Positions 18,234 to 28,154 of a stretch of DNA of 64,000 nt are shown piece by piece; position 1 is the first letter of the stretch; every line of letters begins with the position of its first letter. The position numbers and the translations under genes are program-made. The notes under the pieces were generated by a model, which saw only the letters and a program-made list of their open reading frames with translations, was not told where the DNA came from and ran no database searches. The stretch is from Clostridiales bacterium (GTDB lineage: Bacteria > Bacillota > Clostridia > Peptostreptococcales > Anaerovoracaceae), in assembly GCA_015058205.1 (NCBI GenBank), contig SVCS01000001.1, forward strand, positions 3,577 through 67,576, given 5' to 3'.

Positions 18234-20108
18234 TTATGATCTGCGTTCTTTCTCCAGATAGATCAGCAGCACATTGATATCAGCAGGAGAGACCCCTGAT
18301 ATTCTGGATGCCTGCCCAAGAGAAAGGGGCTTCATATTATTCAGCTTCTGCTGGGCCTCGATCCTGAGACCTTTGATGCTCTCATAATCTATATCGCTGC
18401 TGAGCTTTCTGTTTTCGAGTCTCTTGAATTTCTCAATCTGTGCAAGCTGCTTTTGTATGTATCCGCCGTATTTGATTTCAACTTCCATCGTTGTCTTCTG
18501 GTGGCGGGATAGTTCTGGTCTCTCCGGATCCAGAGATGCTGTGTTATCATAGGTCACTTCAGGTCTGCGCATGAGCTCATGCAGTGACTGTGCGGATTTC
18601 AGCGGCGCAGTTCCAAGTTCTTCAAGAAGCGGATTAGCAGCTTCTGGACTTATGATCTTGCGTTTTAGCCGCTGTGTTTCTTGTTCCACAGCAGCCTTCT
18701 TCTCAAGAAATCTTTCATAGCGATCTTGCTTCACCAGCCCAACCTGATACCCGAGTTCCGTCAGTCTCAGGTCAGCGTTGTCCTGCCGGAGCATCAGTCT
18801 GTACTCGGCGCGGCTTGTCATGATCCTATAAGGTTCATTGGTGCCTTTGGTCACCAGATCATCAAGGAGCACCCCTATATACGCCTGACTTCTGTCAAGG
18901 ACAAAAGGTTCCTTTCCATCAAGCTTCAGAACCGCATTGATGCCTGCCATCAGTCCCTGCGCGGCTGCTTCTTCATATCCTGAACTTCCGTTGAACTGTC
19001 CGCTGCAGAATAGATTTTCTATGGTTCTGTTTTCCAGATTCATCTTCAAATCCAGCGGATCGATGCAGTCGTATTCAATCGCGTATGCAGGTCTTACAAT
19101 TTTTAAGTGCTCGAGACCTTCAATGGTTTCATAAAACGCCTGCTGCACATCTTCAGGAAGGGAAGAGGACATTCCCTGTATATACATCTCATCAGTATCC
19201 AATCCTTCCGGTTCAATGAATAGTTGATGGCGTGCCCTGTCCGGGAATCGGTTGATTTTGTCCTCAATAGAAGGGCAGTAACGCGGACCAACCCCTTCGA
19301 TCTTTCCACCAAGCATTGCGGATCTGTGGATGTTCTCTCTAATCACCTCATGTGTTTTTTCATTTGTATAAGTAAGCCAGCATTTTATCTGGTCCTTTTC
19401 AAGCTCGTCGTTCATGAAAGAGAAGGGCACGATTTCACTGTCCCCGTCCTGTGGAATCATCTTGTCGTAATCAAGGCTGTCCGCAAGGGCTCTTGCAGGT
19501 GTGCCTGTTTTGAACCGTCTCATCGGCAGTCCGTACTCTCTGAGTTTTCCCGCCAACTCCATGGAAGGAGCCAGGCCGTTCGGACCACTGTCAAACACAC
19601 TGTCTCCAATGAAAATCTTACCGGCGAGAAATGTTCCTGTCGCCAGTATGACAGCCTTACTTTTGTAGATTGCACCGGTGCGAAGAACAACACCGCAGGC
19701 TCTGTCTTCTTCGATGACCAGATCGATGACTTCTCCCTGCTTCATATCCAGCAGTGGTTCTTTCTCGATGGTCTTCTTCATCTCAAGGTGATATCGGTTC
19801 TTATCTGCCTGGGCTCTCAGGGAATGAACGGCAGGGCCCTTGGCTGTATTCAGCATTCTGCTCTGAATAAAGGTCTTATCGATGTTAAGACCCATCTCTC
19901 CTCCAAGGGCATCGATTTCTCTGACGAGATGGCCTTTGCCTGTTCCTCCGATGGATGGGTTGCATGGCATCATGGCCACTGCTTCAAGATTGATGGAAAG
20001 CATCAATGTCTTCTTGCCCATTCTGGCTGCAGCAAGACCGGCCTCGCATCCTGCGTGACCTGCTCCAACCACAATTATGTCGTATTCTCCCATCAGGAAT
20101 TTTTCCAT
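18234..20108 (-). CDS. mnmG: tRNA uridine-5-carboxymethylaminomethyl modification enzyme MnmG (GidA)
   Basis: [34 protein letters not shown]; the start may be the internal Met at MGEYDI. Confidence 0.97.
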   Translation of the reverse strand: MEKFLMGEYDIIVVGAGHAGCEAGLAAARMGKKTLMLSINLEAVAMMPCNPSIGGTGKGHLVREIDALGGEMGLNIDKTFIQSRMLNTAKGPAVHSLRAQADKNRYHLEMKKTIEKEPLLDMKQGEVIDLVIEEDRACGVVLRTGAIYKSKAVILATGTFLAGKIFIGDSVFDSGPNGLAPSMELAGKLREYGLPMRRFKTGTPARALADSLDYDKMIPQDGDSEIVPFSFMNDELEKDQIKCWLTYTNEKTHEVIRENIHRSAMLGGKIEGVGPRYCPSIEDKINRFPDRARHQLFIEPEGLDTDEMYIQGMSSSLPEDVQQAFYETIEGLEHLKIVRPAYAIEYDCIDPLDLKMNLENRTIENLFCSGQFNGSSGYEEAAAQGLMAGINAVLKLDGKEPFVLDRSQAYIGVLLDDLVTKGTNEPYRIMTSRAEYRLMLRQDNADLRLTELGYQVGLVKQDRYERFLEKKAAVEQETQRLKRKIISPEAANPLLEELGTAPLKSAQSLHELMRRPEVTYDNTASLDPERPELSRHQKTTMEVEIKYGGYIQKQLAQIEKFKRLENRKLSSDIDYESIKGLRIEAQQKLNNMKPLSLGQASRISGVSPADINVLLIYLEKERRS

Positions 20109-20137
20109 GTTTCACTCCTGCTTATCCAACTATAGTT

Positions 20138-21502
20138 CTATTTGCCCAGGCAGAATCTTGAGAACACTTCATCAATGACTTCATCTGAAACCGTTTCTCC
20201 GATGATTTCTCCAAGTCTGTCATAGGCTTCTCTGATATCTATTTCTATAATATCCAACGCTTCCTGTGTCTTTGTGATCGCTGCTGCGTCACGGACGGCT
20301 TGCTCAGCCTTTCTCAAAAGCTCCTCATGGCGAACATCATTGACCATGACGCTGTCCTTTTGTGCCAGCTGTCCGCCGTACACAAGCGCTTCAATTTTAT
20401 CTTCTATTTCATCAATGCCTTTTTCTTTGATCAGGCATGTTTCAATTATATCGCTATTAGGCGATTTGTCGGCTATATCCCTTGGGGTTACTGCGTTTCC
20501 GAGATCTGTCTTGTTCAGCAATACAAGGGATTTTCTGTTTTCCAGACGCGTCAGAATATCCTCATCTTCTTCCGTCAAAGGCTGGCTGGCGTCTACAATG
20601 AGCACAATCAGATCAGCTTGATTGAAGGCTTCCTTCGTCCGCTCAATGCCAATCTTCTCAACAACATCTTCCGTCTCACGGATACCTGCTGTATCAATCA
20701 GATAAACTGGAATATTTCTGATGCTGACTGCTTCTTCGATTGTGTCTCTGGTGGTTCCCGGGATTTCTGTGACAATCGCTCTGGACTGTCTGAGCAGACA
20801 GTTCATCAGAGAAGATTTTCCTACGTTCGGTCTTCCGACAATTGCAACTCTGATGCCTTCTTTGATCATGCGTCCAGTGTCCGCTGTTGCAAGCAGTTTT
20901 CTGATTTCATCTCCGACCGTTTCCAGTCCGGCGAGAAGCTTGTCATATGTAAGTTGCTCGATGTCTTCATCCGGATAGTCAATGTTGACCGTTGTCTCAA
21001 CCAGAATATCAAGCACGGAAGTCCTGATCTCTCTCACTTTTCTGGATAAGCTTCCTTCCATCTGGGAGAGGGCAGCTTCATAAGATGCATCTGCCTTCGC
21101 CTTGATCACATCAATAACCGCCTCTGCCTGTGAAAGATCCAGCCGCCCATTCAGAAATGCTCTTTTCGTGAACTCTCCGGGTTCTGCCATACGTGCTCCC
21201 TCGCGGAGCACAAGAGCAAGTGTCTTCCTGAGAGATACCATGCTTCCGTGGCAGTTGATTTCCACCACATCCTCCCCTGTATAAGTGGAAGGCGCTTTCA
21301 TGTAAACAGCAAGCACCTCATCGATGATGTTGTCATTTTCCGGATCGACGATTTTACCATACGTCATTCTGCGACTCTTGATGTTGCTTTTGCAATCAAA
21401 TATCCTGCGGAGAATACTGAGAGATTCCGGTCCGCTGATTCTTATGATTCCTATTCCGCCTTCACCGTAGGCGGTTGAGATTGCTGCAATTGTTTCACAC
21501 AT
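20138..21502 (-). CDS. mnmE: tRNA modification GTPase MnmE (TrmE)
   Basis: IAAISTAYGEGGIGIIRISG; GRPNVGKSSLMN, DTAGIRET, C-terminal CLGK. Confidence 0.97.
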   Translation of the reverse strand: MCETIAAISTAYGEGGIGIIRISGPESLSILRRIFDCKSNIKSRRMTYGKIVDPENDNIIDEVLAVYMKAPSTYTGEDVVEINCHGSMVSLRKTLALVLREGARMAEPGEFTKRAFLNGRLDLSQAEAVIDVIKAKADASYEAALSQMEGSLSRKVREIRTSVLDILVETTVNIDYPDEDIEQLTYDKLLAGLETVGDEIRKLLATADTGRMIKEGIRVAIVGRPNVGKSSLMNCLLRQSRAIVTEIPGTTRDTIEEAVSIRNIPVYLIDTAGIRETEDVVEKIGIERTKEAFNQADLIVLIVDASQPLTEEDEDILTRLENRKSLVLLNKTDLGNAVTPRDIADKSPNSDIIETCLIKEKGIDEIEDKIEALVYGGQLAQKDSVMVNDVRHEELLRKAEQAVRDAAAITKTQEALDIIEIDIREAYDRLGEIIGETVSDEVIDEVFSRFCLGK

Positions 21503-21544
21503 AACACTAAATACAAAGGCCCGCAGAAAGCGGGCCTCATCAAG

Positions 21545-22351
21545 CTATTTCTTCAGTTCGATAACAACTCTTCTGTAAGGCTCTTCGCCCTCGCTTCTTG
21601 TTGTTATGTTAGGATTCTTCTGCAAGGTTGCATGAATAACCTTTCTTTCGTAAGGATTCATTGGCTCAAGACGGATATGCTTCCTTGTCTTGACAACCTT
21701 TGCGGCAAGTCTGTTTGCAAGCTGCTCCAGAGTTCTTTCTCTTTTGGCTCTGTAGTTTTCTGCATCAACGACTACCTTGGTGTACTTTTCCTTTTCTTTG
21801 TTTACAACAAGACTTGTAAGATACTGTATTGCATCGAGAGTCTGTCCTCTTTTGCCGATTACAGTTCTTGAGTCTTTACCGCTCATTTCAACATAAACGA
21901 GATCTTCACCAACCCTTGCGTTGAAATCAAGATCCAGACCCATCTTTCCTGTTATGTCTTTCAGGAAGGTGAGTGCTTCGTGTTCTTCAACGACTTTCAG
22001 ATCGTTTATATCTACATCATCCAGGACGATGTTCTTTTTCTTTTCTTCAGGTTTTTTCTCCTGAGACTTCTTGTCGTTTGTCTTCTTTTCTTTTGGTTTT
22101 GAAGATTTCTTCGGCTGCTCCTTTTTCTCCGGGGCTTTCTTTTCCGGCTCTTTCTTCTCCGGTTTCTCCGGCTTTTGCGGAGCTTTCTTTTCTACTCTTA
22201 CCTTGGCCAGTTTCGCACCAATGCCGAGAAAACCTTTTGTTGGTTCTTCAAGAACCGTCACTTCTACTTCGTCTCTGGAAACCTTCAGATCAATCAGGGC
22301 AAGCTCTACCGCTTCATTGATATCTTTGCCCCATTTTTCTGTGTAATCCAT
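21545..22351 (-). CDS. jag: RNA-binding protein KhpB/Jag (Jag_N, KH, R3H)
   Basis: GFLGIGAKLAKVRVE Jag_N motif; KH IGKRGQTLDAIQYLTSLVVN; R3H PMNPYERKVIHATLQ; Lys/Glu/Pro-rich linker. Confidence 0.93.
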   Translation of the reverse strand: MDYTEKWGKDINEAVELALIDLKVSRDEVEVTVLEEPTKGFLGIGAKLAKVRVEKKAPQKPEKPEKKEPEKKAPEKKEQPKKSSKPKEKKTNDKKSQEKKPEEKKKNIVLDDVDINDLKVVEEHEALTFLKDITGKMGLDLDFNARVGEDLVYVEMSGKDSRTVIGKRGQTLDAIQYLTSLVVNKEKEKYTKVVVDAENYRAKRERTLEQLANRLAAKVVKTRKHIRLEPMNPYERKVIHATLQKNPNITTRSEGEEPYRRVVIELKK

Positions 22352-22375
22352 TATATCTCCTCCGTATATCGAGAC

Positions 22376-23116
22376 TTACATATTTCTGTTTTTCTTTTCC
22401 AGTTTCTCTCTGATCTGTCTTTCCTTCTGCTCTCTCTTGATCTTCTTTCTGAGCGTCTGCAGGTGGATATTGAATCCAATCTGAATGATCTGGCTGACTG
22501 CCCAGTAAAGTGCGAGTCCGGCAGGGAATGATCTGGCCATCCAAAGAATCATGATAGGGAAGATGTACTGCATCATCTTCATCATAGCAGCTGACTGATT
22601 CGCTGCGTCTGATCCTGTATCCTGAAGCATTCTGTTCATTGTAAACGCGATGAACGTAGCAACACCTGCGATGATTGGCAGAATCCATGGGTCCGGCTGG
22701 CTCAGGTCTTTGATCCACAGGAATGGTTCATGGAATGCGAAAATCATGGAATCCTTTGTGATGTATCTCATCGGATTTCTGAGAAGGGCAAACAGCCCCA
22801 TGATGATTGGCATCTGAATGAGCATAGGAAGACATCCGCCCATTGGGTTGAACTTCTCTTCCTTATAGAGCTCTTGCATTTTGATATTCAGTGTTTCCTG
22901 GTCGTTTCCGTATTTGTTCTGAAGAGCCTTGATCTTAGGCTGCATTTCAGACATCATCGCTGTTGACTTCGTCTGCTTGATGTAGAGCGGATAGAGACAC
23001 AGCTTTACAAACACTGTAAATATGATAATGGAGATACCGTAATTTCCTATGAATCCATACAGAAGGTCAAGCAAAAGCCCCATTGGCTTTGCTATTACGC
23101 CTAGTATAGTATACAT
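22376..23116 (-). CDS. yidC: Membrane protein insertase YidC/OxaA
   Basis: Oxa1 family: GISIIIFTVFVKLCLYPLYIKQTKST, NPMGGCLPMLIQMPIIMGLFALL. Confidence 0.95.
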   Translation of the reverse strand: MYTILGVIAKPMGLLLDLLYGFIGNYGISIIIFTVFVKLCLYPLYIKQTKSTAMMSEMQPKIKALQNKYGNDQETLNIKMQELYKEEKFNPMGGCLPMLIQMPIIMGLFALLRNPMRYITKDSMIFAFHEPFLWIKDLSQPDPWILPIIAGVATFIAFTMNRMLQDTGSDAANQSAAMMKMMQYIFPIMILWMARSFPAGLALYWAVSQIIQIGFNIHLQTLRKKIKREQKERQIREKLEKKNRNM

Positions 23117-23130
23117 TAATTATTTTCCTC

Positions 23131-23340
23131 CTATTTTAAAGGATCGTATCCTCCTTCGTGGAACGGATGACATTTCATCAGTCTCCTGATTCCAAGATAA
23201 CTTCCCTTAAAAAACCCGTATTTTTCCAGAGCCTGAATACAGTAGGTCGAACATGTAGGATAAAACCTGCATCTAGGTGGAAAAAGAGGGGATATAAACT
23301 TTTGATAGAATCGTATCAAAGCGATAAAAACATGTTTCAT
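23131..23340 (-). CDS. yidD: Membrane protein insertion efficiency factor YidD
   Basis: [42 protein letters not shown]; start chosen at MKHVF just after rnpA stop. Confidence 0.94.
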   Translation of the reverse strand: MKHVFIALIRFYQKFISPLFPPRCRFYPTCSTYCIQALEKYGFFKGSYLGIRRLMKCHPFHEGGYDPLK

Positions 23341-23344
23341 GATA

Positions 23345-23683
23345 TTATCTTCCCGTAACTTTTCCTCTTTTTGCCGCATTCAGAAGTGATTTTTGTACGT
23401 CTTTCTGCTTTTTCCCGTTGATCGTATTTCTGGCGATGAAAATGAGATCATATCCATCAAGAAATCTATCTGCGTTCAGTCTGTAACTTTCCTTCATCAG
23501 ACGTTTGGCTCTGTTTCTCTGAATGCTGTTTCCGACCTTTTTGCTTGCTAAAAAGGCTGTCCTGCTATATGGGAGATCATTCTTTCTATAAAAAAGAACT
23601 ACATACCTCTCCGGAACTGACTTTCCGGCTTTGTATATCGCCTGAAAATCGTCCTTTTTTCTCAGTATTTCCTTTTTTCGCAT
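23345..23683 (-). CDS. rnpA: Ribonuclease P protein component RnpA
   Basis: [12 protein letters not shown]...[17 protein letters not shown] signature. Confidence 0.95.
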   Translation of the reverse strand: MRKKEILRKKDDFQAIYKAGKSVPERYVVLFYRKNDLPYSRTAFLASKKVGNSIQRNRAKRLMKESYRLNADRFLDGYDLIFIARNTINGKKQKDVQKSLLNAAKRGKVTGR

Positions 23684-23732
23684 TGTCTTTCAGTAATATC
23701 AATAACAAAAAGACCACTCTAGTTTGCGGTCT

Positions 23733-23867
23733 CTATGCTGATAAAACTTTTCTTCCTCTTTTTCTTCTTCTCTTCAGTACATTTCTACCATTCTTTGTCT
23801 TCATTCTTTTTCTGAAGCCGTGCTCCTTTTTGCGCTGCCTCTTCTTTGGCTGATATGTCATTTTCAT
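23733..23867 (-). CDS. rpmH: 50S ribosomal protein L34 (44 aa; below ORF-track length cut-off)
   Basis: Reverse complement translates to [44 protein letters not shown], the L34 family sequence, between rnpA and oriC. Confidence 0.97.
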   Translation of the reverse strand: MKMTYQPKKRQRKKEHGFRKRMKTKNGRNVLKRRRKRGRKVLSA

Positions 23868-24073
23868 GGGCTTTTCCTCCTTCTTTCTTATTTACCTGCA
23901 CAAATCTAAATTTCAACTTATGCACATATGCTCAAGTATTATACAACCCCAAAAAAACCATGTCAATTTATTTAAGCCTCTATGCTTTGAAAATAGGCCC
24001 TTTTACAATTTTAAAATTCCATTATTATACATTTTTTTGAAAGTAACACAATATATTGTTGTTTCTGTTGAAA

Positions 24074-24160
24074 CTATGCACAACTTTATCCACTTGTTGT
24101 GGATAAGTCCTCCTATCATTGAAAATAGGACATTAAAATTTAACTATTGCCTGTGGATAA
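24074..24160. other. oriC sub-region upstream of dnaA with DnaA-box cluster
   Basis: TTATCCACT (24086-24094), TTATCCACA on minus strand (24098-24106 and 24152-24160), imperfect CTATGCACA (24074-24082), in an AT-rich intergenic segment. Confidence 0.85.
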
Positions 24161-24232
24161 CTATTTTTGTATCATAGTATTTGTTCTATGATATGATAGA
24201 TATCAAAGATAGTGAAAGGTTATTGTCACGTG

Positions 24233-25618
24233 ATGGATAAGATCAACACTCTGAAATGGAAAGATGTGCTTGCTCTCGCAAGTAAGGAACTGACTGATGT
24301 CAGCTACAGAACCTGGTTTCTTCCTCTGGTACCCCTCGAGATGGACGAAGAGAAAGGAACCATGTCTTTTGCTGTAACAGAAAGCTTCAAAGCCAATATG
24401 TTCTCAAGAAATCCGAGATACATCGATATTCTTGAAAATGCCATCAAAGAAGTATTTCATAAAACTTACCATATTCTCATTACGCATAAATCTGAAGATG
24501 AAATCAAAGAAATCCTGGAAGGAAAGAAGGGCAGAACCGCTGCTCCTTCTATAGATTCTTCCAATCCTTACAAAGAAGAATACTATCTGAATCCAAAATT
24601 CAATTTCGATAATTTCATCGTCGGACCGAACAATGAATATGCCCATGCGGTTTCCCTTGCTGTTGCAGACAATCCTTCCACAGCGTATAACCCTCTTTTT
24701 ATTTACGGAGGATCAGGCCTTGGTAAAACCCATCTGATGCACGCAATCGGACAGCATATTATGAGAACGAATCCGTCTCTGAAAGTTCTCTATGTTTCAT
24801 CAGAGATGTTTACATCCGAGCTTGTTCAAGCTCTTCAGGATCCTGTCAATAAAAACAGTAAATTAAATGCGTTTAAATCGAAGTATAGAAATGTCGATGT
24901 TCTTCTGATCGATGATATTCAGTTTATTGAGGGCAAAGAATCCACGCAGATGGAATTCTTCCATACATTTAATACTCTATATGGTTTGAACAGACAAATC
25001 GTAATCTCCAGTGACAGACATCCAAATAAACTGAGAGACCTGGACGAAAGACTGACTTCAAGATTTAAATCAAATATCATGGCTGATATCCAGCCTCCTG
25101 ATTTTGAAACAAGAGTAGCAATTCTCAGAAAAAAAGCAGAAGAAGAAGGTCTTGTGATTGATGAGAATACACTTGAAGTCATTGATCTGATTGCAGAAAA
25201 AATCAAATTCAATATCAGAGAACTGGATAGTGCACTGCTTAGAGTCATTTCCTTCTCAAAATTCAAGAACCAGCCACTTACAGCAAAGTTTGCGAAAGAA
25301 TACCTGACTGATATATTCTCAGTAAGAGATATCGATATCTCCTGTGAATCTATCAAAAAAGCTGTATGTAAGAAATATAATATCAAAATTGCAGATATTG
25401 AATCTAAAAAAAGAAATAGAGAGTTTTCACATCCTAGACAGATTGCGATGTATCTGTGCCGGGAACTGACAGATCTTTCCCTTCCTAAAATAGGAGAATC
25501 CTTCGGAGGAAGAGATCACACTACAGTTCTCCATGCGTGCGATAAAATCGGAAAACAGGTGAAACTGGATCCGACTCTTTTTGAAGATATCAGAAATCTA
25601 AAAGATGATCTTCAGTAA
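24233..25618 (+). CDS. dnaA: Chromosomal replication initiator DnaA
   Basis: YNPLFIYGGSGLGKTHLMHAIG Walker A; C-terminal GGRDHTTVLHACDKI signature. Start at MDKINTLKW. Confidence 0.98.
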   Translation: MDKINTLKWKDVLALASKELTDVSYRTWFLPLVPLEMDEEKGTMSFAVTESFKANMFSRNPRYIDILENAIKEVFHKTYHILITHKSEDEIKEILEGKKGRTAAPSIDSSNPYKEEYYLNPKFNFDNFIVGPNNEYAHAVSLAVADNPSTAYNPLFIYGGSGLGKTHLMHAIGQHIMRTNPSLKVLYVSSEMFTSELVQALQDPVNKNSKLNAFKSKYRNVDVLLIDDIQFIEGKESTQMEFFHTFNTLYGLNRQIVISSDRHPNKLRDLDERLTSRFKSNIMADIQPPDFETRVAILRKKAEEEGLVIDENTLEVIDLIAEKIKFNIRELDSALLRVISFSKFKNQPLTAKFAKEYLTDIFSVRDIDISCESIKKAVCKKYNIKIADIESKKRNREFSHPRQIAMYLCRELTDLSLPKIGESFGGRDHTTVLHACDKIGKQVKLDPTLFEDIRNLKDDLQ

Positions 25619-25657
25619 ATAGATTTATAAACAGTAACTGTTTATGAAAAAAACAAG

Positions 25658-25775
25658 TTTTCCACAGGGTTTAAACAATAAATAGTGGCTGATTTTCAAC
25701 GCTTACAGAGCATATCAACAAATTCACAGCCTCTACTACTACTATTACTAAATATATAATATAATAATAAGGGAT
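25658..25775. other. oriC sub-region with DnaA box, DnaA-trio-like repeats and AT-rich unwinding element
   Basis: TTTTCCACA (25658-25666); CTACTACTACTATTACTA (25733-25750) immediately followed by AATATATAATATAATAATAA. Confidence 0.78.
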
Positions 25776-25792
25776 TTTTTTCGGAGGAAGTC

Positions 25793-26908
25793 ATGAAATT
25801 CACATGTAATCAGCAGATTCTTGCAAAGGCATTAAATACTGTATCGAAGGCAGTATCAAATAGAACAACAATTCCTATTCTCAAGGGAATTATGATAAAA
25901 GCAACAGAAGAGGGAAGTCTCATTCTTACTGCATCTGATTTAGAAATCAGCATCAAAAAAGAAATCAATGCTGATGTACAGGAACCAGGTGCAATTGTAG
26001 TCATGGCAAAACTCTTTGGTGATATTATCAGAAAACTTCCAAATGAAGATATTCTGATCAGCTGTGACGAATCCGGAACCGTTCTGATCAAAACAAGTTT
26101 TTCTGAATTCAATGTTGTAAGTTTCCCAACCGATGAATTTCCTGAAATCGGTAATAAAGAAGAAGGAAGTGAAAGCATCACTCTTGACAGAGACATTTTC
26201 AGAGAGATGATCAGAAAAACTGCTTTTGCAGCAAGTGTTGATGAATCAAAGGGCGTTCTTACAGGAATATTGACAGAAATAGATGAAGAATATATTAAGA
26301 TGGTTTCTCTTGATGGATTCAGACTTGCTCTTGTAAAAGAAAATATGAAGAGTGCTTCACCGAATAAATTCATCATTGCAGCGAAAGTCATGAATGAAAT
26401 CAGTAAGATTATATCTGAAGATGAAGATGATTCAGATATCAACATCATGCTCGGTGAAAAGAGAGAAGTTATCAATGTAGGAAGTAATGAAATCATCATC
26501 AGAAGAATGGAAGGAGAATTCATCAAATACAATGATATTCTTCCAACAGAAAATACAACAAAGGTAACTGTCAGCAAGGAAATGCTTCTTGAAAGTATTG
26601 AAAGAGCATCACTTCTTTCAAGAGAAGGAAAGAACAATCTGATCAAGATGATCATCAAGAATGATCTTATGACGATTACTTCAAGGTCAGAAGAAGGAAA
26701 TGTAAAGGAAGAAATAATAGTAGAAAAGACCGGAAATGATCTTGAAATTGGATTCAATTCTAAATTTGTGCTTGATGTTCTGAAAGTTATTGATGATGAG
26801 CAGATATCATTGAATTTCAAGACCGGTGTTTCTCCATGTGTTGTAAAACCAGTTGATGGAGATCAATATGAGTATCTGATTCTTCCTGTAAGAATTCCTT
26901 CTATGTAA
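25793..26908 (+). CDS. dnaN: DNA polymerase III beta sliding clamp
   Basis: KALNTVSKAVSNRTTIPILKGIMIKA...; C-terminal YLILPVRI; follows dnaA. Confidence 0.97.
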   Translation: MKFTCNQQILAKALNTVSKAVSNRTTIPILKGIMIKATEEGSLILTASDLEISIKKEINADVQEPGAIVVMAKLFGDIIRKLPNEDILISCDESGTVLIKTSFSEFNVVSFPTDEFPEIGNKEEGSESITLDRDIFREMIRKTAFAASVDESKGVLTGILTEIDEEYIKMVSLDGFRLALVKENMKSASPNKFIIAAKVMNEISKIISEDEDDSDINIMLGEKREVINVGSNEIIIRRMEGEFIKYNDILPTENTTKVTVSKEMLLESIERASLLSREGKNNLIKMIIKNDLMTITSRSEEGNVKEEIIVEKTGNDLEIGFNSKFVLDVLKVIDDEQISLNFKTGVSPCVVKPVDGDQYEYLILPVRIPSM

Positions 26909-26915
26909 TTCGTAT

Positions 26916-28007
26916 ATGTATATCAAAGACATAGAACTTTATAATTTCAGAAATTACAAAGAACAAAAAGTATCCTTCAGCAAAGGCGTGAATATTTTCA
27001 TTGGCAAAAACGCCCAGGGAAAAACAAATCTGCTGGAGGGTATTTATTTAAATGCCTTTGGAAAATCTTTTAAAAGTGTAAAAGATAAAGAACTCATCAA
27101 GTTTGGAGAAGAATACTGCAGAATCAAATCTACAGCAGAAGATGACGAAGGTGAAAAAACAACAGAAATCGTCATAAAAAAAGATGGAAAAAAAGGTATC
27201 AAAAGAGACGGAATTAAAGTAAGAAGAACTTCTGAACTTCTTGATAGAATCTATATCATTATTTTTTCACCGGAAGATCTGAAAATCGTAAAAGATGAAC
27301 CGGAAAAAAGAAGAAAATTCATCAACAGAGAGTTGTGTCAAATCAGGGCGGGTTATCTTTCTGATTTAAATGATTACAATAAGATACTGAAACAAAGAAA
27401 TATCTATCTGAAAGAAAAACAAATTGATACAGATCTTCTGGATATTTGGGACAGGCAGCTTGCCGCCAGCGGAACAAGAATCATCAGAAAGAGAAAGCAA
27501 TTCATAGAAAGAATCGATGAAATCAGCAGAAAGATTCACTTCGGTATTACCGGAGATAAAGAAAGACTTGCACTGCGATACGAATCGAATATTCCTGCTT
27601 CCGCGAATACAGAAGAAGATTTTTATGAAATTCTTGCGGCAACCAGAGAAGATGATATCAGAAACGGGACCACAAGCAGAGGACCGCACAGAGATGACTT
27701 CAGCATCAATGCTGATGCCATTGATCTTAGAAGATTCGGCTCTCAAGGTCAGCAGAGAACAGCAGCGCTATCACTGAAGCTGTCTGAAATAAAAATTATT
27801 GAAGAAGAAAAAGGTGAAAAACCGATCCTGCTTTTGGATGATGTTCTTTCAGAGTTGGATAACGAGCGGCAGATACTGCTGATACAGTCTCTGGGAGAAA
27901 ATCAGATGTTCATCACAACAACAGATATAATAGAAAGCGTTGCAGAAAATCTGCCAAAAGGAAAATATTTCAAAATAATGGATGGGCAGGTCGCTTCAGA
28001 AATATAA
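26916..28007 (+). CDS. recF: DNA replication and repair protein RecF
   Basis: NFRNYKEQKVSFSKGVNIFIGKNAQGKTNLLEGIYL; RFGSQGQQRTAALSLKLSE; LLLDDVLSELD. Confidence 0.97.
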   Translation: MYIKDIELYNFRNYKEQKVSFSKGVNIFIGKNAQGKTNLLEGIYLNAFGKSFKSVKDKELIKFGEEYCRIKSTAEDDEGEKTTEIVIKKDGKKGIKRDGIKVRRTSELLDRIYIIIFSPEDLKIVKDEPEKRRKFINRELCQIRAGYLSDLNDYNKILKQRNIYLKEKQIDTDLLDIWDRQLAASGTRIIRKRKQFIERIDEISRKIHFGITGDKERLALRYESNIPASANTEEDFYEILAATREDDIRNGTTSRGPHRDDFSINADAIDLRRFGSQGQQRTAALSLKLSEIKIIEEEKGEKPILLLDDVLSELDNERQILLIQSLGENQMFITTTDIIESVAENLPKGKYFKIMDGQVASEI

Positions 28008-28021
28008 ATATAAAGCAAAAA

Positions 28022-28066
28022 ATGCACGGTCTGGGAAGATTTTAATACCCAAGCCGTGTTTTTTAT
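28022..28066 (+). terminator. Probable intrinsic terminator after recF
   Basis: GCACGGTCTGGG ... CCCAAGCCGTG followed by TTTTTTATT; imperfect stem. Confidence 0.6.
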
Positions 28067-28084
28067 TAAAATAAACACAAAATG

Positions 28085-28113
28085 TTGTAAAATGGGCGAT
28101 TTCATGCTACAAT
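28085..28113 (+). promoter_or_regulatory. Promoter of gyrB
   Basis: TTGTAA (28085-28090) - 17 nt - TACAAT (28108-28113), upstream of gyrB RBS aaggag. Confidence 0.7.
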
Positions 28114-28154
28114 ATAGTGTGTTTTGTGGCAATTTATAGTAAGGAGAAAATTGA

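Noticed and set aside
25810-26820. 336-aa minus-strand ORF antisense to dnaN
   Set aside because: Ser/Ile/Leu-rich shadow translation with no domain signature; dnaN on the plus strand is certain.
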